64,000 nt of DNA from Pleurostoma richardsiae (taxonomy: Eukaryota; Ascomycota; Sordariomycetes; Calosphaeriales; Pleurostomataceae). The stretch is from contig JANBVO010000045.1 of NCBI GenBank assembly GCA_030052745.1, forward strand, positions 1 to 64,000, given 5' to 3'. The position numbers were made by a program, and so were the translations under genes. Positions 10,858-21,968 of the stretch are shown in pieces; the first letter of the stretch is position 1, and every line of letters starts with the position of its first letter. The notes under the pieces are model-generated. The model saw only the letters and a list, made by a program, of their open reading frames with translations. It was not told where the DNA came from and did not search any database.

Positions 10858-12791
10858 ATGGAATCATCGTCAACCCAAGCCCCGGTAGGGCTTTTCGAGC
10901 GCGACGCAACATCACGTCAAGGAGGACACTTCACTAACATGAAGTCCGATCAGACGGTGAATGGAGAGAAGAACGAGGATCTCGAGGTCGGCGGAGATGT
11001 CCCCGTTGCTGCTAGGCCTTCTCCCGTAGCGGATACAGACGACTATCCAGCAGGCACAACGCTTGCCTTTATCGTCATGGCGCTGGCTATGAGCATGTTT
11101 CTGGTCGCTCTGGACATGGTGAGGCAAAACAAACAATTGAACAAACTTGTGTCTCTCTCTTTTGGACACATTCGAATCGTGAAACTAACCTTTGCCCCAA
11201 AATCCTTTTTGCAGACTATTATTGCGACGGCTATCCCCAAGATCACCGACGATTTCCACAGCTTGGAGGACATCGCCTGGTACGGTTCGGCCTTCTTCGT
11301 GACGAGCGGCGGTTTCCAGTCCTCGTGGGGCAAGGCCATGAAGTACTTCTCCCTCAAGGCCAGTTACCTCGCTGCCATCTTCATTTTCGAGCTCGGCAGT
11401 CTTATTTGCGGTGTGGCACCTACGTCGACAGCCCTGGTTGTCGGGCGCGCCATCGCCGGTGTCGGCGCCGCCGGCGTTAGCTCCGGCACCTACACGCTGA
11501 TCGCCTTCGCGGCGAGGCCTGAGAAGCGGCCCGTCTTCGTCGGCATCTTCGGCGTCTGCTTCGGCATCGCATCCGTAGTCGGGCCCCTGATCGGCGGCGC
11601 TTTCACCGACCACGTCACCTGGCGCTGGTGCTTCTACATCAACCTGCCCATCGGCGGGCTGTCGGCTCTCCTCGTCCTCATCTTCTACCGCACACCCGCG
11701 TGGGTTAAGCCTGCCGAGGCCAGCTGGCCGGAGAAGCTGCTGCAGATGGACCCCGTGGGTACGGCGCTGGCCTTGGGGGCTATCATCGCCTATATCCTAG
11801 CTATGCAGTACGGCGGGCAGACCGAGCCGTGGAACTCATCAAAGGTGATTGGCTTGCTCGTAGGCTTTCTGCTTATCACCGCGGCTTTTGCGGCCTGGGA
11901 GATGTATGCGGGCGAGCGGGCCATGATGCCGCCGCGCCTAATGAAGCAGCGCGTCGTGTGGTTCAACGCGACGTGGGCCTTCCTCCTGATCGGCGCCTAC
12001 TTTGCGACTGTCTACTACCTGCCCGTCTACTTCCAGAGCATCGACAGCCTTAGCCCGACGGCGTCCGGCGTTCGCAGCCTGCCGCTAATCCTGACCACCA
12101 GTGTCGCCATCATTATTCTAGGCATGACCGTCAAGTACTTTAGCTCGTACACGATGCTAGTCATGGCCTTTTGCGCAGCCGTCGCGGCCGCTGCGATCGG
12201 ACTGATGATTACTCTTGGCATTGGCACTTCCCTCGGCAAGGAGGTCGGCTATCAGCTTCTTGCGGGTTTCGCACTCGGCTTTCCCTTCCAGCTTCCCGTC
12301 ATCCATGGCCAGACCCAGTCCCAGGCAGAGGATCTTGCCGTCGTCACGGCCATCATTATATGTGAGTATATATCCACCACCCGCCTAGTATTCCCTATAC
12401 TGACATGGTTTCTTTCTCTCCTGTAATAGTCTCGGAAACAATCGCCGGCGCCATCCTCCTGTCTGCCGCGCAATGCGCCTTCGTCAATCAGATGCTGAAA
12501 ACGCTGGATATCACGACCCCGGAGGTTGATCCATCCAAGCTCATCGCGACTGGCGTGTCTGAGATCCGCGACGCATTTCCCGCCGAGCAGATCCCCGGAA
12601 TCTTGCTCGCGTACATGGACGGCCTCCGGATCTCGTTCGCCATCGCCGCGGCTACAGCTGGTGCTGCCTGCATCCTCGCCTGCATTGTCGTTGTTGTCCC
12701 TACCCGTCTCAGAAAGAAGACTGGTGGAGGTGGCTTGGAGTCCAGTGACGGCTCGGAGGGAATCAAGGACGAGCGACCGACTTCGAAATGA
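10858..12791 (+). CDS. MFS drug/toxin efflux transporter (DHA14-like)
   Basis: Three exons: 10858-11118, 11215-12361, 12430-12791, giving 589 residues. A hydrophilic N-terminus of about 65 residues precedes roughly 14 membrane segments, as in the 14-TM drug:H+ antiporter group. The first helix reads [13 protein letters not shown] across intron 1, and later [11 protein letters not shown] (motif-C-like) and [13 protein letters not shown] are family hallmarks. It would export small molecules at the plasma membrane. Intron 1 is 96 bp, a multiple of three with no stop, so retention would insert 32 residues into helix 1; branch site CTAAC at 11185. Intron 2 (12362-12429) restores F-S-E-T. It pairs with the divergent Zn2Cys6 regulator. 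The substrate is unknown. Confidence 0.88.
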
Positions 12792-13056
12792 AGTGCCTGA
12801 CTGCCTACGCATGTTTTGTCAACATGATCGCACCGGGCTAATGTCTACTATTAGAAAATAGATACACTTTAGCGCATATCTTTGAGCTGGGTTTCGGACC
12901 CAGAAGAGTGTACACATTTGTACTTTTTGTCTTCTTTACAGATCCTGTAAAAGTCCATCATTGTTATCGGTGGATCCACCACGACCCCTTGCAGAAACAA
13001 CAGTCAGTACCGTTCGCCGTAACTTTTGGTTGCGGTGGACCGCCAGAGTGATCTAC

Positions 13057-13515
13057 TTACTCACTAGAGATAGTGCCGGCGTAGTACCCGCTGAGTAACA
13101 GATCGTGGTGATGCGGCTTATGTAGGTCTTGACCTGCTTTAATACCGTTAGCTACGGCAGCCGCGTCTCTGGCGTTCTGCAGGGACCTGTCATGGAGTGA
13201 GAACTGGTGACAAAGGAAATAGTCGGCCGACACAGCAACGAACCCGGTGGCGGCCACGTCCGCTTTGTGCGGTGGACTGAGCATGAATCGCGAGCTGACC
13301 ATTAAGCCGCTACCATGGAACATGAGGGCTGTACGGCCAAACCATCGTCCCCGTTAGCGCGCCGGAACATCTCACTTCCACCAGAGCAAACGCGAGAATC
13401 GGGCTTGCCGCCTGGCATCACATCTTCCAACCCCTTCTCGCCCCAGTATGCGGTGACCTCGACCGGTCGCCAGTCTCCGAGAGTCTTGTAAGAGATGTTT
13501 CTCTGATACGTCTTT
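13057..13515 (-). pseudogene. Alpha/beta-hydrolase (esterase, HGGG type) remnant
   Basis: On the minus strand the sequence reads YQRNISYKTLGDW near 13515, then after a frameshift TALMFHGSG (the HGGG oxyanion-hole motif), ...SADY, and stops just after SGYYAG at 13057. In intact family members that last motif is GHSAGG and carries the nucleophilic serine, which is missing here. The fragment corresponds to the N-terminal half only. The family is recognised from motif order; function is certainly lost. Confidence 0.7.
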
Positions 13516-13923
13516 CCTCCAGGCCTGGCTCATCTTTTGATGCCGTGAAGACTGTCGCAGCTAACACAGAAAGGTGTTCTCGACCGACTCATTTCAGACA
13601 GGTGTCTTGGACATTGTAGGTATGCCGCGAGTTAATCACTGTCAGGAAATTCTCTTTGATCTCTGGCCATAACTGCCGGTGGCCTTTCCATAACCGTGGT
13701 GCAGGCTCCGCGCCTCTTGCAGGACCTGTATGTCACCACGCGCAACAATCCCCGACTCCCTTGCTTTTGTCTTAGGGCCCCCAACCTCCGGGGAGCGTTG
13801 GTGAAGATGGGCAGCGTCGGGCGATGGTTGTCCGGCTATAGAAGGAGACCGATCGCCACCACCAATGGCCGCACTGTAAGTCGTTATATTTGAATGAGCC
13901 TGGGATAGCTATCTTGTGCTTTC
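13516..13923. other. Intergenic, no feature recognised
   Basis: About 400 bases between two gene relics. Short open frames exist on both strands but none shows a recognisable motif. Confidence 0.5.
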
Positions 13924-14370
13924 TTGACTGTTATAATTACCGAGTATCTTGTCAGACGTGCATGCGTGAAACCAGCAGCTGTGTCGGTAATAAAACATAG
14001 TCCCCATCTCTTGCTGGCACAGGCTGCCGGCCAGCTCAAGCCCAGGCTCGAAATTAACTACCCCCAGACTGACTTCTTCATGGGGCCGGAGGCTCCATGC
14101 CGGTTCGAGCCCGAAGTCTACGACTGTATCGTCCGCGGCGAGATCCTGGAGAAAATCAACGGGACCTGCTACTATCTCATGCCCGACCCGCTGCAGGCGC
14201 CACTGTACGACGACATAGATGCCGTGCGTATCAACGACGGCCATGCCGAATTTAAGTAGAAGTTTGTCCGCATCTCGAAGCTCATCATCGAGGGGGCTGC
14301 TCGGTCCTCCATCTTTAGAAAATACTGTAATTGCTATACAGACGACCAACGCAACTGCTTGTATTGTTGA
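13924..14370 (+). pseudogene. Carotenoid/stilbene oxygenase (RPE65 family) N-terminal remnant
   Basis: The frame reads CRFEPEVYDCIVRGEI, then INGTCYYLMPDP and DGHAEFK, the N-terminal signature of fungal carotenoid cleavage oxygenases (usual pattern: PCRFEGEVYDCIVRGEIP, INGTFYRVMPDP, GDG). A TAG stop at 14260 is followed in the same frame by KFVRISKL, then YCNCYTDD where the family usually has YRNPYTDD, and then TGA. Only about 110 residues of a ~600-residue enzyme remain, and the iron-binding histidines are not reached. It is a clear relic, not RIP-type, because base composition is normal. Confidence 0.75.
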
Positions 14371-16129
14371 ATTTATACCTAGTAGTATCCTCTGGGTTCA
14401 CATCATTAGTAACGACTATTAAGGGGGATTATTCCTAACCTCAGTTCAGCTCAATGGCGGTTCGGATGCGCTGCCGCCACCCAGCATGAAGTTTCCCCCC
14501 AAAAACTTCATTCTCGGCATTCGGGTTGTTGCTCCCAGTACTAGACTTTTGTACCTTTTTGTGGCCAGAAACTCCTAAGGTTGTTAATACTGAGCGCTCC
14601 CCGGACCGACCTACTAGCCTAACTGATTAAGGCGAGGTGCGTCGGCAGCTGCGGCAGGTGCTCTATGTATTCTATTCGCGACCACGGTCTGTATCTACCT
14701 CGTAGCGTCTAGAATGGGCCTCATTTGGGTTAGTTCGCATGAGTAAACGATAATCACGACACGGTCGTTGTAGTTCAACATGTCTACGTCCTCGTGGTTC
14801 CAGTCCGAGGTTGTTCTCGTACCGATGCTAATCTTATAGCACTCCTGGAGAGGCCCGTACGCTTCTATTGTCTAGCCGTAGTAAGTGGTGACGGCGGGAA
14901 CTTTTAAGTATTAGTCATGAGAACGAAGAGCTCCTTCCATGGTCATGGTGGACTGCAGCAAATTTGAATTGATGGGGATGGGGATGAGCAGGTGCAAGAT
15001 GATCCGGCGATGCGCATGGAGCCGTGGTCCGAGCCGTATCCATGTGCCGGGCAAGCACATCGGAAGACGGCGGCACGCCGCGGGTCGGGCAGATCCAGTA
15101 TGCGACCTCCAGAGCTGCCCCGTTTCCCGGCCCTATAATCTATGCTGCAAGCACCGCGTCCAGGAGGTCGAAAGTCTGCTTCTAGACACTCACCAGAGCC
15201 CGGGACTTCCACCCTGTCACGTTAGTGCTCGTCCAGACAAGGAATAGCAGGCTGCCTATCGCTCGGTATTGGAGTTCATCTCTTCCCAAAGGGAATCGTG
15301 TCCACGGAGGCGGCTCATACACATCGATTTCAGGCCAGGTGCAAAGTGACGCTACCAATATCTCATTGATGCATCGGCCAACTTATTTGCTATTGCACAA
15401 TATCTTGATTCAAAAATAAATTCAAATAGTAGGCCGCGTAGGTAGCCGTCGTACCTAAATGGACATAGGGTGTCGTGAATCTGGTTGAAGCTAGTGAGCC
15501 GTTCCACAGGCCGGCCAACCATTCGACCGGGCTCGAGGGAAGACAAGGGGGAGGTCCAGCGCCGTCTTCTGGTCGGTCTTCGCAACTCGCTAAGCCGCAC
15601 CCACCGGCCGATTCTGGTCTTGTCAAAGGAAATAGTCGGGATTTGTGAAGGGTCAAGTGAGATATCACGAACTTTTCATACCTTCTCTTGTCCATGATTG
15701 TGGGCAAGCGATCATACGGACTGTAATAGCCGAAGTGAATCTGAGAAACCTAGTGGTCGCTCTCTTGCAGTAGGCCTCGCTACCGACTGTAGAGAGGCCC
15801 GCCTTAATGTACGACTAGGAGGATTCCGGACGGGTTACTGTCCCAGTAGCATGTCACTTGCCACAGCGTGCATCTGCTTGCTGTACCACTGGCAAAAGAC
15901 ATCGGAAACCGTGCTTCCATTGCAGCAGTAGTCCACGCGGCCTCCTAGTGCCTATCTGTACCGTCTTAGCCCAAAACACCATGAAGTTAGCATAGAAGAG
16001 TACGTTACTGCACCGCCGGCACCGGAGCCGTCTAAATGCTCTTAGTCTAAGCTCAGTTCGCGTACGTTTGCGTCAACGTTGTCATCCTTCAGCAGGCCTA
16101 CTAGTGCTCGGAGTTTCAGCCCGTCTCGG
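14371..16129. other. Degraded gene-poor stretch with unassigned coding-like fragments
   Basis: The minus strand around 14700-14830 reads GTRTTSDWNHEDVDMLNYND, and an open frame lies at 15390-15707 on the same strand. Both look like former coding sequence but are broken by stops and I cannot name a family. The fragment at 15390-15707 lies downstream of the chitinase relic and might be its tail. Confidence 0.35.
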
Positions 16130-16990
16130 TATGGTCTATCTTTGCTTTACCCAACTCAAACTCCCGGGAGTACACTCCCCTGAACACGTACATGCGCAAG
16201 TAGCATCTGGGGACCGACGTGCTGTCGTTCTACCAGAACGTGAGGACCCCGCTATTGTAATAGCCGGTAATAATCTCGAGGCCTGCGACGACTCGTTGAT
16301 CTCCCTTGCCACAGTTGGTCGATTAGCAGTAGGCAGCATCGTTACATAACGTGATGCTGATGCTGGAGTCTATATACAGAGGTCGGTCAGCGCGTTGGGT
16401 TAACCGTTCGCGTACATGCCCACCTGCCCACCGGCCCGTCGTAGCTGTTGGCCCACACAATGCTGCCGCCGAAGCACTACGATTTGGCCTAGCCTCCCTT
16501 TGTCTTCAATGTTGCCTCGCCATCGAACGATACCCACTGGTCGCCCGCCTAGACAATGGACTTGACGATTGCATCTGAACGCAGCGTCCGTGGGGAGCTC
16601 TTCGCGGAAATAACTGAGTATCACGCCCGTTGTCACACTGCATTCTCAAGGTTCGCTAGCCGAGAAGTACGGATCAGCCGGGGTCACGCATAATGCAGTG
16701 GCGAGGGTTATGCTATGTCCATAGAATGTTGAGCCTAGGTTGCCTTGGACGAGTCGCGAGAAAGCGGGCTGAGCTTGTTCGTCGAGTTTGACCATGTCAG
16801 GTCCAGATCTTCTACAGGAATGGGGTCTTGGCTACTATTTGGTCGCAGAACTAGACTGCTTTGGACCGCATGCCCGGGCCATCGAGACTGTTGAGTTGGC
16901 CGGTTATGAGCAAATCGCCGCTGACTATCGTTTAGGTTAAACTTGATAGGCACGGGCCTAGGCATTCTTCAAGAAATACGCTCCTCGCCA
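16130..16990 (-). pseudogene. GH18 (class V, chitinase) remnant
   Basis: In the direction of the minus strand I can read, across frame changes, NLGSTFYGHS, then GVILSYFRE, then GDQWVSFDGEATL and, after in-frame TAG stops, CFGGSIVWA. These match the order in fungal subgroup-C GH18 chitinases (GLGFYGRSFTL, GILSYFEI, GDQWVSYDD, CLGGxMVWA). A later STNCGKGD stretch near 16300 resembles the post-catalytic region. The catalytic DxxDxDxE segment upstream was not found. There are several stops and frameshifts, so the gene is dead. Confidence 0.65.
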
Positions 16991-17636
16991 CCTTTTTGGC
17001 CTATCCCTTTACACGCCCCTTGCATCGATGACCACAAATTCCTTAGTGGGAATTAAGCTTTTCCGGACATGTAAAACCGGCCCCGTTGCTTGTACTAGGC
17101 TTTACTTGCGTATCTCGAACGTTAGAAGCCGTTGTTGCTCGAGTCAAAAGTCTCTTTCGGACTCGGGCCCCTCGTGGTCGGTCATAAGCGCTAACTTAGA
17201 AAGTCCCACCGTTATCTGTGATCTAGACCTACATACCATCAGACCTCCCAACTGCTATCCAGAATGCATCAAGACACCCGTTCACCCAAGCACTGATAAA
17301 CGGTAGACACTAAGGCTTCTAGAAGTCCGATGCCGAGATTCTCCGGTACGTCATACATCCTCTAACGAATACGCTTTCTTCGGCCCTATTATTTGTAGTT
17401 GCTCCAGTCGTGCTCTCAGTGAGCGGATTTGCTAGAGCTTCTGTCCTTCCGAAATTTTCCATTGTCTACTTCTTAGACATGGCTCCATTTCGCGTTAGAA
17501 GGCATGCCTTTCTGGGAGATATTTAGATAAGATGAAAACTTCCTAGCTCGCTTGCTGTGTTGTCTCGGTCACTGGTTCTACCCTCTCCCCTCTCTGTCCA
17601 CATCCTTAGGACCTAATCTGGTGTGATTGGTTTGAC
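16991..17636. other. Intergenic, upstream of GH16-like gene
   Basis: No convincing gene. It probably contains further decayed upstream sequence of the chitinase relic and the promoter of the next gene; I could not identify motifs. Confidence 0.4.
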
Positions 17637-19149
17637 ATGATGGCTTTGTCTAGGAACAACAGTAGTAAGAGCAGTGCAACTGGCTTTGTTTTTGGACTTA
17701 ACGACCAACTTAATGTTTCGAAGCAAGCTCCTGCTTTCGAACGATCCTTGAGCGTTCCACATCTACCTTCACATGACGAACGTTTTAACACTGGAACTCC
17801 ACGACCTAAACCCTCCAGATTTCTTTCAACAAGTCATTCTGTCCGCAGTACAAAGACATACAACCCTCGCCCATACTTCCGCTCTCGAAGGATCAGAAAG
17901 GGCACCATTGATCGGCCGGAGCTGAGGGAAAGGGATCCTAGAGGAATCTGGATCACGCTAATACCAATCTTCGGCTTCATCGTTGGTTTGACCGCTATCG
18001 CACTCCTGTCCTGGACTGGCTATTCATCGGTTAGCAATCATCAATACTGCGAGGTCTTCATCGATGATTTTTCGGGTGGATTCAACTCAACAATATGGAC
18101 CAAGCACGTTGAAACCGGTGGCTATGGGTAAGCTGATCTAAAATAGGTCGTCCTATCTATGGCTCATTTGTGCTGACATCGCTGATAGGAACGGCGAATT
18201 TGAATTAACTACCGGTGGGGATGAAAATGTGTTTGTCCGTGACGGACAACTCGTGATCAGACCAACAATTCAGAACGAGAGCTACATTGAGAATACGAGC
18301 GTGACCAACTTGACTGCTGATGGCACTTGCACTTCCTCATCATCCGAAGACTGTGTCTTGTCTGCCAATATCACAGCGGGAGAGATTGTCCAGCCAGTCA
18401 AATCCGGCCGGATCAGCACCAAGAACTTCGCCGTTATACGGTATGGTCGAATCGATATCACTGCTAAGCTCGCCGCTGGGGACTGGCTCCTTTCGCAAGT
18501 TATGATGTATCCAGCAGAAGATTACTATGGCCCTTGGCCCGCATCTGGGGAAATCGATATCGGAATGGCTCGAGGCAACAATTATTCCTATGGTGACGGC
18601 CAGGGTAATCAGTTGCTTCAGAGCTCTCTACACTGGGGCCCGGATTCTACCACCGATCGTTGGCAAACCACTACTGGTGCACGGGACGCCTTGCATTCGA
18701 CATATAACGACAAATTTCACACATTCGGCCTTGAATGGACTCGCGACTACCTCTTTACCTGGGTTGACAGTCGCTTGGCACAGGTAACCTATGTCAAGTT
18801 CAACCACGACTTCTTCAAACTCGGTGGTTACGGTGCGACTTATGAAAACGGATCAAGGATTAAAGATCCGTGGGAAGGGACAGGGACAAGCCATGCGACC
18901 CCATTCGATCGTCCATTCTATTTAGTCATCTCTGTGGGCATCGGGGGTACTTCTGGTTGGTTTGCTGACGGTGTACAAGACAAGCCTTGGGCGGACGCAT
19001 CGACCACACCGAGAAAAGACTTCTGGGATGCCAGGGACCAGTGGGGGCCGACATGGGAGAAGAAGGGCCACGGCGAAATGGTTGTTAAGAAGGTTTCCAT
19101 GTGGCAACAATGTGATGCCGGCGCCACTGATCTATCAGGATTTGCTTGA
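17637..19149 (+). CDS. Membrane-anchored GH16-like beta-glucan protein
   Basis: Two exons, 17637-18127 and 18189-19149 (61-bp intron), 483 residues. A long basic N-terminus and one transmembrane segment at about residues 106-128 suggest a type II membrane protein with an outer GH16/beta-glucan-binding domain. The signature GPWPASGEIDIGMARGNN and LHWGPD, FHTFGLEW and GGTSGWF blocks place it in the fungal GH16 glucanase/glucan-binding group. The GH16 motif expected is E-x-D-x-x-E; here it reads EIDIGM, so the nucleophile Glu is present but the usual acid/base Glu is Met. It may bind rather than cleave beta-glucan, or be weakly active. It heads a run of cell-wall genes. Start chosen at the first of two adjacent ATGs. 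Confidence 0.85.
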
Positions 19150-19938
19150 AGCGTTACTATTTCACCGGCCTAGTTAATGAGACACTTCACACCCGGTTTT
19201 AGGCGAATGTAAATACGCCTTCAATTATGATTTTTTATCACGACTGCTGTTGCTCTTTCACCTCGCCATTACGGGCCTCTGACGAGGGCGTGGATTCAGG
19301 ATCATGTAGGCTGTGACTTGGGTAACAATGCAACGCCATGAATTTCACAGTCAACGATGTTCGATCTTAGCCAGGGACTAACAATAGCTAAATTAAGTAG
19401 CTCCATGCTTGCCGTACGACCCTCCACTTCACATTCCGTTTATGGGGCCGTGACGGAATGGGCATCCACTTCCAGGTGGCTAGACCGGCTCTACATTTAC
19501 CCACCTCCACTTCACATTCCGTTTGCAGATGTTACATGTCGTGACTATTTTTTTATTCTTCTTTCCTTCTTTTCTGTTAGCGCACCTGTCTGCGTTGTTG
19601 TGAAATGTGTGACTGTACCTTCGGTCACCACGGTCAGCGAGCTAGAATTGACGAGATACTGCCTAGCCTTTCACACTTCCCCATCTTCATACGCCCTACT
19701 CTCCACTCTTTAGGCCACCATGCTGCCGGTTCGAGAACCTATACCGGACTCGGGGCAAAGTAACCATATGGTCTAGATCGGACGTGTACTCTAGATCTTT
19801 CCCTATTCTAACCTGCTTTGAACATCGCTCCGATTATCAACCTTCTTCTCATGTTCATGGTGCTCTGTATATTGTTGTCCACATGAGTACTGGGATCTGT
19901 TTCTACAAACACTGCCTTTCTATCATACTGTCATAGCA
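19150..19938. other. Intergenic with a 21-bp direct repeat
   Basis: About 790 bases with no recognisable gene. CCTCCACTTCACATTCCGTTT occurs perfectly at 19421-19441 and 19504-19524, upstream of the GH128 gene. Confidence 0.6.
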
Positions 19939-21007
19939 ATGCTATGCTTATCGTTGCTACTGGGCATCCTGCCCGTGCTCGTTGCTGCAATAACATCACA
20001 GTTCCACGCTTCTAGCAAGCGAGGATTGATCTACATACCAAACTCCGACTTCCCAGAAGACGACGAAGTATGGGTTCGCAAGGGATCTGACCTGACGTGG
20101 TACTACAACTACAAGGTGTACCCCAACCCAGAATACGTGAATCACACGTCTCTGGAATTCGTGCCCATGTTATGGGGTGCTCCATCCAGTTTCAGCGATA
20201 CAACGTTCTTGGAGAATGTCACGGCTCAGCTCCTCGAAGGGAGAAATATCACTTATGTCATGGGCTTCAACGAACCGGATAATACAGCGGATACGGGAGG
20301 CAGCGACATAGACCCTTCGGATGCTGCGAAATACTGGAAAAAGCAACTGGAACCTCTGAGAAAGCTGGGTATCTCTCTCGGAGCTCCAGCCGTGACCGGC
20401 GGCTCCTCCGGTTTCGCTTGGTTATCGAACTTCACAGACGCGTGCAATGGCGGGTGTACTTTCGATTTCATCCCTATACATTGGTACGGCAGCTTCGATG
20501 GGTTGGCGAGCCATATTGCAGATGTGTTGGACGTCTACCCAAATCAGAAGATATGGATAACAGAGTTCGCGTTGGATAACTCAAACCTGAACGAGACTCA
20601 AGACTTTTTCCAGACAGCTCTTTCCTACCTGGACACGAATGAGTAGGTCGATCTGTCGGCCGTGAGTTGAGATTTCTACTGACCAAGATTTCATCAGAAA
20701 CGTCACTCATTACTCGTACTTTGGCTCTTTCCGTTCTTTCACATCCAACGTCGGCATCAATGTCGCCATGTTGAACTCTTACGGGAGGTTAACAGACATC
20801 GGGAGCTGGTACTTGGGAGGTAATGCTACAGGACTGAAGCCGGACAATGTCACAGTCACACCCACTCATGCTACCGCTACTGCGACTTCTACAGCGACAT
20901 ATACTGTGCCTGCGCTGGCAACAACATTGTCCGGAGCAGACTCGGTGTCCAGACCGAGTTTGCATATCCTTCTGGGGCTTAGTACGTTAGCGATGATCCT
21001 GTGTTAG
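19939..21007 (+). CDS. GH128 (Asl1-like) secreted, probably GPI-anchored beta-glucanase
   Basis: Exons 19939-20642 and 20698-21007 (55-bp intron), 337 residues. A signal peptide (about residues 1-17) precedes a GH128 domain; YVMGFNEPD holds the expected acid/base Glu and WITEFAL the expected nucleophile Glu. HWYG and the closing NVTHYSYFGSF block are typical of the Asl1 family, which acts on beta-1,3-glucan. Many N-glycosylation sites, a Thr/Ala-rich stalk and a C-terminal hydrophobic tail (HILLGLSTLAMILC) suggest a GPI anchor. Splicing joins GA to A, restoring E-N-V; without it a stop follows at once. It lies between the GH16-like gene and a glycosyltransferase fusion, consistent with wall remodelling. 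Confidence 0.88.
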
Positions 21008-21968
21008 GGATAGGCATCAACATTCGATACGCATGTTTAGAGATTTGTTCTGTTTGGCGTTTGGAGAGGATGGCTGTATCTCCGTTGCAATACCCTTAGA
21101 AATCCCAGAACGTTTTTTACGAGGCTGCCGCATCGAGATGTAACGTCACCACCCAAATATCACCATACCAATGCCCCGGATTACTTCCAGAAACGTCGTT
21201 CGGTGTTGAATGCATCGTCAGAGGGACCACCTGGTGCTGGTCAATTTATGTTCCACATGAAGATGCTTCATATGTCGCCATGGCGACCCTTGAGGATTGT
21301 GGCCCGTTTCGAAGGGCTACACTGAATGCAAATCTTCTGCGGTTCAAAAATCCTAAATAGGCATAGCTAGGGGTTTTGGTGGCACCTCGGCCCCGTCATT
21401 TACTTTGCCTCACGCGAGCACCACGTTGCAGGAGGCTTCTGGAAAACCGTCCTTTTCTCAGGGGAATCTAGCTCAAGTCTAGACTGGAGTAGACCGCTGG
21501 AGACTCCGATCATCGGGGTTTCCTCGGCCCACCATTTCCCAGCACCATGGAGCCCTAGGCAACCGTTGCTATTTCCAAGACGTTTGCGGCCAGCCGGTCA
21601 AAGTTTGCATGGGGACGTTGCCTGTTCCGGATATCTGCCAGGACTGGATGGCGACTACCACGGAACCCGAGGTGTCAGTTCCGATTGGCCGATTCCGAGA
21701 AGTCAACCGATGCGGTAGAAGCAGTGAAAGCGTCAGATGGAATATCGAGCCCATGTTGTCACCTCGGAGCTTCTGTTCTACATGACAGATTGTATTCGGG
21801 AGACACTCGCTCTGAACGGCGATCAGCGGCAAGACAAGCATTCTGGTTAGACTTTTACGTACTTGACGCCAGAAGCCGGCTTGCATATCGAGAAAAACAT
21901 CTGATGTCCCGGCGCACATTTCCTTTTGATGCCTACATGAGACAATCCTTCTTTGCAGCAGCAACGCG
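21008..21968. other. Intergenic, upstream of the dynamin-GT2 gene
   Basis: Open frames at 21569-22177 (minus) and 21685-21972 (plus) show no recognisable domain. An additional 5' exon of the next gene could lie here, but I see no evidence that fixes one. Confidence 0.4.

Noticed and set aside
11185-11613. 142-codon minus-strand ORF within the MFS gene
   Set aside because: Antisense shadow of a GC-rich coding exon with clear transporter motifs on the plus strand.
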